Assembly (NCBI GenBank): GCA_038496445.1
Contig: JALMLS010000270.1
Location: 1-64,000, forward strand
Reading direction: 5' to 3'
Origin: Trichosphaerium sp. ATCC 40318
Taxonomy: Eukaryota; Discosea; Flabellinia; Trichosidae
DNA length: 64,000 bases
In this document: one piece after another, positions 22,972 through 35,766 of the stretch
Position numbering within the stretch: the stretch's first letter is position 1
How the letters are laid out: each line of letters starts with the position of its first letter
Position numbers and translations under genes: made by a program
The notes under the pieces: model-generated
Seen by the model: only the letters and a program-made list of their open reading frames with translations
Told to the model about the DNA's origin: nothing
The model's database searches: none

Positions 22972-24785
22972 TTACAAGAATCTATGAACGATTGGACAGT
23001 TTACAATAACACCTGTCGAACCGAAATCACTTCCATCAGGACCTGTCACAAATCCACTTTGAACAAATCCAAGAATTTGGAACTCCTCTAACCATCTCAC
23101 TCTGTAGCCATTAGCAACTGCATAAGGAGTCCATTCACCAAGATTTACATCCCATAGTGGACTGTAATCCGTTGCAATAGTTGGGATTCCTAAGTGGTGT
23201 CAACGATCGTGCTTTGCTTAGTTTGCTTTTGGATTCAATATTTTTCCGTACCTCCAAGAACATTCAATGGACTGAACCCATCGAGAAGAGCTGAGTTTAA
23301 TCCTTGTCTTGCTGGGTGAACAACTTCTCCAGGTCCATCAGGAAGATTAGCAGTGTTAACATCTTGACCAGTGTATCCATTTCTAACAGCAAACAAACGC
23401 TCAACTGCTGAGAATGCACCGTCATCTCCACCAACAACAATTGTTGATAGTGCAGGACTAAACGTTGCAGTTTCCTTAGAAATACGTGAGAATTATTCAA
23501 GAGCGAACGTGGTTAATAAACAATACGTACAACAGCTGCTATTGCCATATCGCTAACATCAGTGCTGAGGTACAAGACAGGACGAGCAAATGAAAATCCT
23601 GGGACAAGCCTTAGAGTGACTAAACCAAATAGTGGGTTATCGTCATCTGGGCATATTGCAACTACATCATCGTGAACATATCTACGAGCTTCTTGAAGCT
23701 TCTCTGCTGGGATCCCTGAAATTATACGTCAAAAACGAGTTGGTGATTAAAGAGAAACAAAAAAGGTTGAGATTGTTTTCGATTCATTTTGTGCGATCGC
23801 TATTTAATCTCTTTGTGTTGTGGCTAATGTGATACGTACCATCACAATACTGTCTCAATACAGCAGCGTCTACATCACCAGCTACGACTGGAGCATTGTA
23901 AGTCTCCATACCAGCGTTTTCGATCAATACAAGAGGAGTGTAGTACTAGCGGACGGTTAGCAAACCTCGTTGGACCGGTCAATTCGTACCTTATCACCAA
24001 CAGATCCAGCTTGCGCTTCAATAGGTGGGAAAGCATTTTCGCCGCTATCCTATCGTATCAATGAGTTTTTGTTTCACAAAAGCTTGTAATTATCCAAAAT
24101 AGTTCTTTTTGCATTGATTGTTTACGTACAGGAACTACACGTCTCTCTGGTGAAAAGTCCACTTTACCCCGTTGAAAATACAGAACATTTCTAATCAATC
24201 TTGCGTTACGTACTCCAGGACCATTGGCATAACGAAGTTTAGGCGAATGGTTCAATCCTAGTTTATCACGTGAGATTTTCGACAAAAAACGTGATTACAA
24301 AACGGTATTTTGTCCTTCATGAACATACCTAAAGCTTCTGCGTTACCACCATCAGTAGAGTCTGTGAGAATATACCACTGCTTTTCTCTTTCGTATCCTG
24401 AACCTACATAACCGAGATACAGGGGTAGTTGAATAGTGCCAGTTTCTTCATTAACCACGCCTGATTTTAACAGCTGAAAAGGTCCAATGAGCTCCGGTTG
24501 AATAGCACTTGGTGGTGGCCCAAAATAAGATAAAGGAATATCAGCTCCAATAGAAGCAGGTGCAGGTCTGACATCATCACCAACTACAGATAAAAACATT
24601 AGTTAGAAAGATACAGGAGCACAGCGATGTTTGTAATGAATTCGTTTTTAACGACGATGGGTGAAGTGTTTTTAATTACCTCCTACTGCCGGTTCTTCCT
24701 GGCGTTTTGATGTCCTTCTTTTAGCACCTGTAAATGAAGAAACAAGTACAAGGGAAAATAAGAGTATGACGAGGGATGCTTTCAT
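22972..24785 (-). CDS. Secreted protein, DUF7482-like
   Basis: The start at 24783-24785 opens a clear signal peptide (MKASLVILLFSLVLVSSFTG) followed by a basic linker. Later exons read VVNEETGTIQLPLYLGYVG, KQWYILTDSTDGGNAEALG, NHSPKLRYANGPGVRNARLI and KVDFSPERRVVPV, and end with DYSPLWDVNLGEWTPYAV and GVIVNCPIVHRFL. The sequence around YILTDSTD, the N-AxxLG helix and the final NCPIV match a family of secreted proteins of unknown function known in fungi and oomycetes. About eight introns. One exact TCACGTGA (24266-24273) sits at an exon-intron edge. Secretion is a firm inference, the biochemical role unknown. Confidence 0.7.
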
Positions 24786-25641
24786 GGTGTGAGAGGCAGT
24801 AAGTGATTCTCAAAATGGGAGATTTTGTTCTTTTGCCAAGTTGTGATTTGAATCATAACATGACGACGAAGCACGCTATAGATGATTTCCTCAATAATAC
24901 AACCTCAACAACTATGTAAAGTTATATATAAGTTGTCTCGTAAAAAAGGCCATCTACGACGGTAATGGGTAAATTAATGGTATAATTATCCGTCAAAAAT
25001 AAACTAAACGCGTCAGAAATAGCGTGAAAGAATAAACGCCATTAATATCAATTATACGAATAGCTATTTGTCGTCATGTGATTGATTTTGTCGTATTTTC
25101 TCGCTGTACGAATATGTGGTATATACACCTGTATATCACGTGATACATTTAAAACCAACAACAAAGTGATAATATTAGCATTAATGTCTGGGTTACAAAC
25201 TAATGATCTACTAACGAATTTTCTCCGCTACGTTCCGTTTCCAAATTCTATCTTGGGAAGATCATTGACGTTACGCCAATCTCAAGATGAGGTGTTATTT
25301 TCAAAAACGATTTATTTCTTTTTCAGTCTCCTCATAGCCAACATAATCAACGCAGTCTTTACAACCTGCGTCAATTAAATTGTGCTTCTTTATTATGATA
25401 CACTTGCCTACATAGGTACAAAACCGTACGCAAATAGGTATAACATACATACTCATTTGTTGTATCAATTACCAGTCTCACTTCGCTTTATGGATTGTGA
25501 GTTGATACCACATGTTATAAAGATGCTTCTCTTGATAGCCGGGAATAATACCAAAAAAAACACAAGGGTAACATAACTAAACTTTTATTACACTTTTTTT
25601 GGTCTTCGCCATCTACGTTATTCCGCTTCAGCCCATCCAGT
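24786..25641. other. Intergenic
   Basis: Several 60-100 codon ORFs occur but none has family resemblance or splice support. One TCACGTGA lies at 25136-25143. It probably contains the upstream region of the secreted protein and the 3' end of the Q-rich gene. Confidence 0.5.
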
Positions 25642-26277
25642 TTAACTAATAAACACGGATGTACCAAGTATAATACCGACAATTACTATGTAACACACAA
25701 AACTAATTGCAAAACCGATGACAGCTCCAAGTCTCCTACAAAACAAGAGGTAAGCGGAAGGAGGAAAAAAAAAAAACTAAACAGCTGTTTTGGCGTTTTG
25801 TTCGTTATTTCAATCTACAAAAGCATTAAAAAGCGCCGCATACCCTTTCCTATTGTTCGTATAGATGCATAAAGCAATTAACAAGCCGATCAATCCCAAG
25901 AAAAACCCAAGTAGAATACCAACAACGAGATCTTGTGTCTCGCCTATTGAATAGGTTATTAAAGCGGCACATAGATGGTTACGTTTAATTAATTAAACGC
26001 ATTGAGCTTTACAAAAACCTTTCATACCTTCTTGTTTGGTTACTACAATTGTTGTAGTTGATGGTTGCACGTAAGCAGCACCATATCCACCCTTTAAAGA
26101 GTAATAAGAACAAGTGGAAAAATAGCAAGTAGAAACAGAGTATTTCCGTACTTGTGGTTGTGGTTGATAACCTCCTTGGTACTGTGGTTGGTAGTGTTGT
26201 TGTTGTTGTTGTTGTTGTTGTTGGTTATTTGGGTAGCCTCCTGTGTATTGTTGGTTGTGTTGTGCTTGGTACGTCAT
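25642..26277 (-). CDS. Q/Y/P-rich protein with two C-terminal membrane segments
   Basis: Four exons join cleanly. Exon 1 (ATG 26275-26277) is low complexity: glutamine, tyrosine, glycine and proline, with an uninterrupted run of about nine glutamines from a CAA microsatellite and GGYQPQPQ motifs. Exon 2 reads GGYGAAYVQPSTTTIVVTKQ. Exons 3-4 give two hydrophobic helices, LVVGILLGFFLGLIGLLIAL and VIGFAISFVCYIVIVGIILG, separated by a short basic loop. The intron donors are GTACGG, GTATGA and GTATGC. The layout resembles small fungal and protist membrane proteins with disordered XYPPX-like heads facing the cytosol. The function is not known. Confidence 0.65.
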
Positions 26278-27001
26278 CTTTTACTATAAACTAGAGAGTT
26301 AGGACCTTTTTGTGTGCAACAACCGCCATTTTCACTCACACTTACAATAAAACTAAAATAGCGCTTGTAAAAAAAGAGATAAGACGTACTCTTGAATTGT
26401 ATTACTTGATATTGAGGAAAGTTGACTTTTTTATTCTTGAACATTTGCGTCCTTCAACAAAAATGTTCCCGAACATAAAGGACACAAAGAGCTGGACCTG
26501 ATCATACAAAAACCATTACAATGCTTTGTTTTCGCGATATGTGGAAATACAACTCGTTTTTCGATCGTTCAAATAGTGGACTGTCGAGATTAATCTTTGA
26601 AAGTTCCGACGAAATGTGAAACCTTAAACAACGGTGACAATTATTACGAGCTACTGTGAATGGTAACATAGGATACTATTTCCGAGTGGTATCCAAAGGT
26701 CAAAAAATTAGAAATCCTGTACTCCTAAGGTCGTTGGTACGTGTACAAGGAAAACTAACTACTTATACGAAGAATATCCATGGGAAGAGTAAAAGAAATA
26801 TACAAGAAATGGGATGAAAGTCCATCTCAACATGTAAAGTTATTGCTATTTGATGAGAGGAATTTGTAGTAGTACTTCTACTATGTTGTATTTGAAAGAC
26901 CCTATACTGGTGTACTTGAATCAAGTGATGAGCGATGTACCTGCTCACAAGAGCAATTGCGATGGTTTTTATTTTTCTAACAAATGCAAAGCAAGACTAA
27001 A
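26278..27001. other. Intergenic with unassigned coding-like scraps
   Basis: Plus-strand stretches such as 26521-26620 (MLCFRDMWKYNSFFDRSN) and 26780-27080 look weakly coding, with possible splice sites between them. No consistent gene model emerges and no family is recognised. Confidence 0.35.
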
Positions 27002-29604
27002 TCAGAACTGCGTTGATACAAATTCAGGTTCGTTGTTGTTATCTCCAATTGGAGAAATTGGAAACACTTTTAAATTTAATTGTTGAATCCTTTCTTTTGA
27101 GTAGCCGTACATGCGTAGCACCTGCCAAAAAAATCATGTGAGTAAAAGCTAAGCTGATAGTGTTACTGTTAATATTGTTTACCCCTTCAATATCACTAAG
27201 TTGATAGCGCTTTTGTCCCAAAGCTGTTGTGAAAGGTTCTGTGCCACTAGTACTTGTTAGTATATCAATGTCTTTTAATTTTTTGGTATTATGTTGACTG
27301 TACGTACATCAATATTCCCTTGAATTAGATTACCGGCAGCAACTCTCTTGTATTCCTCACCGTCGAATACAAATGGTACGTCAAGTTTTAAACTGTTTGA
27401 ATCTATAACACTTAGCACGAAATTGTAATACAGTATGAAAGCAGTTTTGTTATTCAAAGAATGTACTACCTTTAGTTCGTATCTCATGCAGTTGCCCAAG
27501 CGGCTGCAATTATTGTATTAGTAATAAGTTACTATAGTAGTATAATTATTGGGTTACCGTATCATAAACTTGGTATTGTTCCGATGGACGACGTGTTAAA
27601 ATGACAGGTGTTCTGACTTTTACTTTTTGTGCAAATGCTAAGAAACGTAAGTCGAAAGAAACCTTACAGGAGTCACAAACAAGTGTACATTTAAAAATAA
27701 TGAGATCCGCTGCAAGTGTATACTCAATGGAAGCAATGTACGCGACGTCTTGTGGTATAGTTGGTTGTAGATTATCAGGTAGCTTCATTTTCAATGAAAG
27801 CGTTTTTGTCTCTCCAGGGAGAACAGGAAAGTAGCTCTCGTCTTCCACATGTACTTTTTTCATTGGCAGAATCTCAGTTTTGGTGTGTACAGTCGAGAAA
27901 TGGCTAGCATGAGCTGTGACTAATCCACGTATTCCTACAATCATTTTTTGAACCGGTTCTGAAGAGTTATTCGCGATTGTCTGTTCAGCAAAACACAATT
28001 AGAACATGCAAAAAAAGAGCTAACCCAAAAAAACAATCATAAAACTCAAGTATCATTTCAACGTACTGCCGTATAGGCAAGGTTTTCTCCAATATAGCAG
28101 GGTTGTTCAAGATGCAAGTTAAGCGAAACTGTACCTTCATTATGCTTATCTAATAATAGAATAAGGATGGTAGACAGCTTATATGATTTGTTTACCTCCT
28201 TGGTCTTTGCTGACTTCTAGAACTGGAACCGGCGGAGGAGGAGTTATAACAGTAAATTCCTAGCACATGGTGTTTGCATTTAGTGTCTATAAAAAAGAGT
28301 ACCCTCGATTTTAGTTGATGAACTTTGAAAACTCCTTTGCCTGGTGTTTTTAATCTTATAAGATATTGACACCATGCATGCGCAGTCCTGAATGAAGGTG
28401 GTACTTGCGTGGGTATAGTAAACTCAAAGGGCCACATGTGTTCCCCTGTATCAAGCGACTACGGACACTTTAGTAAGAGGCAACGTAAAACCTACCTGTG
28501 AATTAAGACGATGAGCGTTATATAAGAAAATAATCTCTTCTCTGTACGTATCAGTGTGTCTGTTGTCACCAGTTCCCTAAATGAAATATACGTTAGTAAG
28601 GAAGAAAACATGAACTTAAGTCTAACATCTCGGTACTTACACGTGATTCTGTCCACCAACATATTTGAGCGCCCGACACAATCACTAGAGAAACATGTAA
28701 AGACAGTTGCTAGAAGCTACGTACATTCTATCCATGGAATGGTTGTTTCCATGTCCAAATTGCACACGACGACACCCCGAACTGTCTAGAAACATAGCCT
28801 TGAGCAAAGGTTGATGATTGGCATTGATACCTCTCCTGGTTGGTATGTTTCTTTTTCTAATACAGTTTGTATTTGTGACAAGCCAATATTAAAGCGTCTA
28901 GCAAAACTAATACATCAACGTTAATTTTAAGGCCATAACGAGATAGTAATGAAGTGGGGAAAGAAAGTAATCATACTTCGTTGACAAAGGACCACGTTTG
29001 AATGATAAATTTAAGTGCACTTCCACGTGCTCATCACCAGCATTTTCCTTCGCATAAAATCAACAAAAAACAACCAAACAGCTTGGGGGAGGCTGAGTCA
29101 ATCTTAAATTATTGCGTACTGTTAACGTAAGATGCTTTTCAAGAATGCCACCTTCAGTTATCGTATTAATACTATTGTACAATAGTTAGAGTGTGGGACA
29201 GGTTTTTTCTTACTTACGGTATCTTTATATCCCCCAAGTGCTTGTTCTTAAACAGTTGTTTGCCCTTGACGTGTACTTGAAGACTATTTTTCTCACAGTC
29301 AGGTACTTCCATCAAATATTCTTTAAACCACTACCAACCTGTTAAAACACGTGATAATACGATGTACACATAATTACGTATACAGAGCCTTCAACATGAT
29401 GCATCCCTTTTGTTCTGAACTTTGCATGTCTGTCAGTTTCATAGTCGAGCATGAGACTACAAAATACTAAACGCAGTGAATAACTATATTGTAACTAGCT
29501 TATGACATACCTTCTCCTGTAAAGGAGACATTAGATGCCCTTATAACTTTAACATAAAGCTGTCCCTGTGTTCCACCAACGGCAGAAGTAGGTGCCTCAG
29601 CCAT
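27002..29604 (-). CDS. Arrestin-domain protein
   Basis: Arrestin-fold adaptor, probably linking membrane cargo to endocytosis or ubiquitination. The start is at 29602-29604 (MAEAPTSAVGGTQGQLYVKV), beginning with the first strand of an arrestin N domain. Exons then give LDYETDRHAKF, FRTKGMHHVEG, and the diagnostic WPFEFTIPTQVPPSFRT with AHAWCQYLIRLKTPGKG. The C domain has EGEVSLNLHLEQPCYIGEN, TIANNSSEPVQKMIVGIRG, VLPGETKTLSLKMKLPDNL and IEYTLAADL. The final exon is VLRMYGYSKERIQQL to a TGA at 27002-27004. About ten introns are inferred. It is longer at the tail than the minimal arrestin fold, and I see no PPxY motif. Confidence 0.8.
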
Positions 29605-30463
29605 GTGGTATTTGTAAATTGGTTAAGTCAGTGACGACAAATAAGGAAAGTTGAACGCTGCCTCATTCCCAAAACTACAGTGTTCCCAAAAATACAACGA
29701 AAGAGTATACTATTCGGTACAACTTAACTTGAGCTTGGTAGCTAATACAATAGTAATCCACGGTGATACATGAGCCAAAATTCCATGAACACTGTACATT
29801 CCTGATTTTTTAGTATTCATAGAATTGCAAGGCCGTTAATCTCAAAAGGTTTCAAGCTGAGCTTACTTACAAGGGTGATAGCCTACGCCAAATCAAGGCG
29901 TACTACCCAATACTTTTATGGTTCGCAGTGTAGTCAAGGAAAGTCGCAACTACACATGTCAAAAAATCTACTGACATTTATTTGAAACCGGGGTGTTTTA
30001 CTAAAAATGAATACTTAGCAAATTGATTTTACATCTCGAGTCAAACACAGGACTTTAAAGTAGAACCGCTGGTGTGGTATATAACCTGTCAAGATTGATA
30101 AAGCTGGTATGTAATTTGTTAAAACAATCAACACATTGTACTAACCTACAAACTATATTTGATAGGTTGGTAACTGTCCAGAAAAAAACCAACTATGCAG
30201 AAGCACAAGATCAAGTGACATTGACTTACTTTAATACTGTATCAAGGTAGTACTATGTTTTCGCAAGCCACGTGATTCGTAACACTGTTATTAGTTGTTC
30301 GATGTGATGGCATTCACTAAGATCTTGGAACTCAATTGCTGTAGCTAAGTTCTTTAAGCGGCACTCAGTTTCGTGCATTGGGATAATATCTTGAGTCATG
30401 CTAGGCAGTCAGCGATATTCTTTGAGTCAGTTTTTCAAATAAAAAATACAAGGCTAACCGACA
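29605..30463. other. Intergenic upstream of arrestin and Rab-like genes
   Basis: About 860 bases without a gene. The last 40 or so bases (from about 30425) are shared with the upstream region of the Rab-like paralogue at 50484, so the duplication included some 5' flank. Confidence 0.6.
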
Positions 30464-31452
30464 ATGCCAAAGGGAACTGCCATTACACCTAAATATAAAG
30501 AGAAAACTGTTATTACCAAAATAATACTGTTGGGCGACACTGGTACTGTCTTTATAATTTAATCGCTTTACTTACTTTCAGACAGGTCTACGAGTGGGTA
30601 AAACATCAATTATTAGAAGATACAACCAAAATACGTTCTTAGAAAGTACTAGGATGACTATTGGTGTCGATTTTGTACGAATTTTTTACTCTTTTTATTG
30701 TATCGCCCTATTGCCTGTTTCAAGGCTAAGTCAATCGGTTAATTTATCTGATCTTGTTTTAGTGCCTTAAACACATACAAGGCAAAAAGATCAAAGATGT
30801 GAAATTACAAATATGGGAGTGCGTAACCAAAAACACGTGCTTGCATGTGACAAGAAAACTAAAAGAAATGGTTCATGACTTCTTTTTCTAGTACTGCTGG
30901 AAGGGAGCGTGGTTTATCTAATCTAGGTAAGAATTATACCTCCTATAATTAAAGCTAACTTTTATTTCAGGCAAGGTATATTTGCGAGGAAGTCATGTAG
31001 CATTTGTGGTGTTTGATGTAACAAAACGCCACACTTTTGAAAGAGTGGCAGCATATGAAAAGGTGATGGAGCTCACCAAAGATCAGCAATGCTGTATTGC
31101 CATTGTTGGCAATAAAATAGATTTAGAAGGTGAGCGAGAGGTATCAACAAAAGAAGGACGTGAGTTGGCAGACTTTTGGGGTGCTTCATACTTTGAAGTC
31201 AGTGCAAAAGAAGTACGAGTAAAACAACAACTTTTTTGTTCAGTTCTGATCACTTTTTAGGGCACTGGCGTATTTGAGATGTTTGATGAAATGATAAGCC
31301 GTGCTGAAGAATTACACGTAAAGGCAGGACGCCATTTAGAAGAGTCTCCTACTGGGAAAGTTATTGCTCCTGGCGAGAAAGTTATTGTACCTCCAGGAAA
31401 TCACACTTCATTCTTCTCAAGCATACAATCTTGGTTTGGGTTTACCAAGTAA
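30464..31452 (+). CDS. Atypical Rab-like small GTPase, copy 1
   Basis: The Ras-superfamily fold is clear: KIILLGDTG, VGKTSIIRRYNQNTF, switch I TIGVDF, switch II WDTAGRERG, GNKIDL and VSAKE. Five introns are inferred, with the W-D-T joint split across one. Three features are unusual. The catalytic glutamine of DTAGQE is arginine (DTAGRE), which in Ras proteins blocks GTP hydrolysis. The P-loop reads GDTGLRVGKT, two residues longer than GDSGVGKT with the only good acceptor I see. The C-terminus ends IQSWFGFTK with no cysteine, so no prenyl anchor. It may be a GTP-locked or non-cycling relative of Rab proteins. A paralogue lies at 50484-51521. Confidence 0.85.
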
Positions 31453-31619
31453 GCACGGAACTCACAATAAAGCCCTTGTAATTTAGAAAAGTATATTTAG
31501 ACTTGTTTATGTTATATGTAAGAGTACAAGTTATGATTGCAAAAAACCTGATGCTGTTAAAAGAATAATGTTAGAATGGATGAGTGAATTTTTCATCTAA
31601 TTCGGCCTCAAGGGTGATT

Positions 31620-33214
31620 CTACCACCAATTCCAAGTTTCTACGGCCATGTTGAACAGATTATCTAAACTGAACTTTGCTTTGTTGCTCTTCATCTCACC
31701 ATCGCATGGATTTTGAATTGAAGCCATTTCCCAAACAGCATCAAACTTTACAACTAGATTTGCTTTTTCACCTTGAAAAAAATTAAACAAGCTGAATTTG
31801 GCGGTTACAATACCTCCAAAGCATTCGAGGACTTTTGCAAGTTCAGAATTGTGTTCAATCTCAAACTTGTCATTCATACGAACTCGATTTTTGGCAACCT
31901 AATCCATGAGAAAATGTGGAAAAAAATGAGAATAAAATTCATGAGTGTGCCTTTGTGCCTGCAATCTGCACGTGGCCAGAATGTATTTCGACATCTTCAT
32001 CATCTCTTTCTCCTGATCTATCCATACAGTGCGCTCGCCCATTTGCTATCATCTTAATTTCCAGACCAACAGGTTTTGAATCAGAAAAAACGACAAAATC
32101 TGCAACAAGCAATAAGTCTCCAAGAATTTTGAGCTATATACGCACGTAGGACACCTTTGTAATCAACAGTAAAGCTATCGTTAGAACTTTCAACGCTATC
32201 ATCACATTTTTCGCTCTCAGATTTCTTTATAATGTAGGTCTACAAGGTGGTTATGTGGAGTGATGAAATTAAACTTGAAGCAAAAACAATCAAACATTTA
32301 CGTTCAAAAGACCTTCCGTCTCATATTTGTCACAAGTGGATTCTGCCTTGGTTCTAAGGTAAACGTATTTTCGATAGGTATGTTTTTTTGACATTTTTGG
32401 ATCCTTTTTCAGAACGCAGTTCCTGTACTTGCATAAGAGATATTATATTTTTTTCAACGTACCATTTATTAAGCGCATAATTCTTCCAATACACATCATC
32501 ATCTGAAACTATGCTGCACCATTTCTTGCAAGTTGACGCTAATGCTAACGTATTTTGCACTGGTAACTGTACAAAAATACAGCACAAGACCTCAGGTGGG
32601 AACATCTTTAAATTTTTAGTCTACAAAAATATTTTTATAATTACAGAAAAACTAACCTGGAAGATCTCAGTTGCTTCCGAATCTAGCAACACTTCATCAC
32701 GTTTTGGTATTGTAACTTGTAAATTATAAAGCGCAGCCTTACACGTGATTAGAAACAACTAAAACAAAGGAACAATCAATACCTTATCATCACTTTTGCT
32801 GCTATATTCTGACATTAGAGCGCTTGGCACGTGACCTCCAATCACTTGGAGAAAAAAGTACCCAAACTTTAACAACTTCACCTTGCCTACGCCTTTGAGC
32901 GCTAGCATTTCTTTGGCATTTGTTGGTTGATTCTGGACATTTCGTTAACTAAAAATTGTAGCTTTAGAGCGTGTACCTGCGCCAATAACAGCAGTACTTC
33001 GTTTGAAAACACTGTGTAATGTGGTTTACCTTCCTTGTTCGCAATGAGAGTTCTCATTGTTTTAAGCGCATTATACAGATCTCTAGAAAGTAGTGAGTGA
33101 CGTCTTAATAGTAAAAATGTTTGGTTACCGTTTTTCTGCAGGTAGATGCTCAAGCATCTTCGCATGAGTATTTTTTTTCTTTTTGCCTTTGGTGTTTTTA
33201 CGTTTGGAAGACAT
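31620..33214 (-). CDS. HRDC + F-box fusion protein
   Basis: The start at 33212-33214 gives a lysine-rich leader (MSSKRKNTKGKKKKN). Exons 2-3 form an HRDC domain: DLYNALKTMRTLIANKEGKP, YTVFSNEVLLLLAQ, then NQPTNAKEMLALKGVGKVKL and FGYFFLQVI, matching the RecQ/RNase D HRDC pattern including the helix-hairpin LKGVGKVKL. A linker (VTIPKRDEVLLDSEATEIFQ) leads to an F-box, FPPEVLCCIFVQLPVQNTLA, then STCKKWCSIVSDDDVYWKNY. The C-terminal half (YLRTKAESTCDKYETEG, GEKANLVVKFDAVWEMASIQ) is unassigned and ends VETWNWW. All joints keep the frame, so the fusion does not rest on one doubtful splice. It is likely an SCF adaptor with a nucleic-acid-binding module. Confidence 0.75.
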
Positions 33215-33624
33215 TGCGACAGGCAGAGATTGATTGACTTAGTCAAAAATAGTTACTAAATTGACTGTTCTCTTAAAATATTTTGCGATACTTGTTGCTG
33301 TTCACAAGCTAAATAGTAGGAATCAGTTTCTTGTTTCTTTCGAAACTTTGTTTTTGTATGAAAGACTAGCATATTCCGTTATGTTTTTTGTATACTAAAT
33401 GTTCCTGAGAGTTGTGCTAGCGATTAAACAATGTTGTTTATTTTATAGCTTTCTAAAAATACACTGTGTTTTTTGTACATTTACGACAGATTTTGTATAA
33501 TACAATATATTCACTTACGATTATTAATGTGTGCAACAAATTTCATAGATTTGAATATTCTTCTTTCATTTGCTAAGGAATTTTTCAGAGAAAGTCTGGC
33601 CAATCTCTCTTGATTAGATGCCAT

Positions 33625-35627
33625 TCAAGAAAATTCGAAAACTGATTTCGTGCTGTTTGTGGTATTCTCTTTGTTTGGTAAACATGGTAAGGACCTCTTT
33701 ATTTCTACGCTTGATGTGTTTTCCTTTATTCTTCTTTCTCTGTAAGCTTCTGTGATAGCTGTCAAATACTTTTTTTTTATTCTTCTTCTTTTAACTTTCT
33801 CACTTCCTTCTCTACTACCAACTACTCTTGTACGTTTTTTAGACTTATTTAACGATAATGGTGCTTTGTGAGGGATAGGTTTTATATTTGAAACGTTCTC
33901 TTTGATAGCATCTTCAAGGTTTTCAATGTATAATTTTGTGTTTTCATTTCGCACATCACAACAAGGTAACTCGTCCATAGATGTACTAATTCATAGTTAA
34001 TAAAACGCAAACAAATACACATATTATGGTTGTGTTACCAATAATATAAAGGGTATTTAAGCCTTGTTGTTAGAAAGGCTAGTAAGTCATCGAAAAGTTG
34101 ATCTTGACTTAAGAGGTTTTTTGGATTAAAGAATTGTTGTTACCTTGCATAGAGATGTGAGAATTCATGTTCAGGTATTCTTTTAGGTATCTCTTCACCA
34201 ATCATAGCAGCTGTAACACGTGTAGCTAAACGCGACCAATGTGTAGGAGAATATCCACCTCCACCCAGAACAAGTGTTGGTAAGTTTAATTCAGATACGC
34301 TTAAAGCACACTTTACATAACCTGTAGCACATTATAACTCAGTAAAAAAATAAGAAACAGCCTTCATTACATACCTTCATAAGTAAGCGAGAAACCACCC
34401 AAAGGATCACCTTTTAGGCTATCACCACCACACACGAATACAACTGCTTCTGGGTTGTATTTTTTATGAACTCTTTGAAGCGTCCTTTTGAATAGAGAGC
34501 AATAGTCGTCATCTTCAATACCTGCTTTTAAAGGTACATTGAGAGTATAATGCATCCCTTTCCTTGTTCCAACATCTATTATTTCACCCTAGCAGAAACG
34601 GTCATGATCTAACACTCGTGCAATAAAAATATTTTTATCACGTGACTGTTATTAAATGTATCTTTATTTTTCGCGGGTACCTTATTTGGGAAGAATCCTG
34701 GCTCGTGACGATGAAAATCAAGAACAAAAGTGCGATTGGATGCATAGAACGCTTCTTGAACTCCATCTCCAGTATGAATATCAATGTCAACGTATAACAC
34801 TGAAGAGAACTTTCTATATGAATACTATAAGCATCAAGATACGGCAATAGAATGGCGTATTGCCAAGGTATTTGCGTACCTTAATAGTCGCAAAATAGCT
34901 AAAGATGCATCATTAACATAACAAAATCCTGAGGCTTTGTGAGATTGCGCATGGTGTCTCCCACCAAACCAATTAAATACAAGCCTCGTTGTTCCAGATG
35001 TTAACAGAGTTGCTGCTGATACACTACTTCCTCCAACAGCCTTAACGTAATCCCACATACCTCTAAATTCTATTGGTAACGGTAAAATGTAAAAGAAATC
35101 AAAAACAGCTTTTTCTGAAACTGCTTCACTGTTTTTGGCGCTAATACTCAAGTGATGAAGAAGAATGATCGCTGAGATGCTTTACAAGTATAGTAGGTAA
35201 TTATAGAGTGCACTTACGAGAATGGCGGGCAATCATCTTCTAAACCGTAATCAGTATTTGCTTCGTTGCTATCACCGTCGTCATTTATCGCGTCTTCAAC
35301 CGTTTTTAAATAGTTGATGTAATCTGGCGCGTGAAATTCAAGCAATGTTTGTTCATTGGCAAAAACTGGTGATACAACGCGCATCGCGTGGTGTAGTTTA
35401 AAGGATTGAAGTAGAGCGATAGTCAATAACACTAGGATCAATAAACGTTAAAAGCTTTTAAACAGCAATATATAATCCATTGTTACATTACAACGTTGTT
35501 TACAGCAGTAAGGAGAAGATGTAAAGTAAAACGCCTAAAACGTACTTTTGTTACTATGTTGTTTATGCAATGCATAGAGTTCTGCTAGTTTCTTCGAGTA
35601 AATAAACACAGCTGTAGTTGATGACAT
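33625..35627 (-). CDS. Class I histone deacetylase, HDAC8-like
   Basis: Zinc-dependent lysine deacetylase. The start at 35625-35627 ([20 protein letters not shown]). Conserved steps in order: [41 protein letters not shown] with the catalytic His pair, [18 protein letters not shown] with Asp and His zinc ligands, [37 protein letters not shown] with the third ligand, and [18 protein letters not shown] with the active-site Tyr. The usual second His of DIDIHHGDG is Thr. After a phase-consistent intron the gene continues into a basic tail ([20 protein letters not shown]) that looks like a nuclear signal. About seven introns. Confidence 0.88.
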
Positions 35628-35766
35628 TTTGAAATCTGTTTTTTGAATTTGCTCTGACTTTCGGCGTCCAATTGTAATATAAAGCATACCAGGCCATTTA
35701 GTAGACAAAGCATACTAAGTATAATCACTTTCGAGCTTACTATCCATATTAAAGCCATTTTTGATC
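35628..35766. promoter_or_regulatory. Divergent promoter between HDAC and NDUFAF4-like gene
   Basis: 139 bases separate the two divergent start codons. No clear TATA box. Confidence 0.5.

Noticed and set aside
26196-26223. CAA/TTG microsatellite as an independent repeat element
   Set aside because: It is the in-frame glutamine tract of the Q-rich membrane protein.
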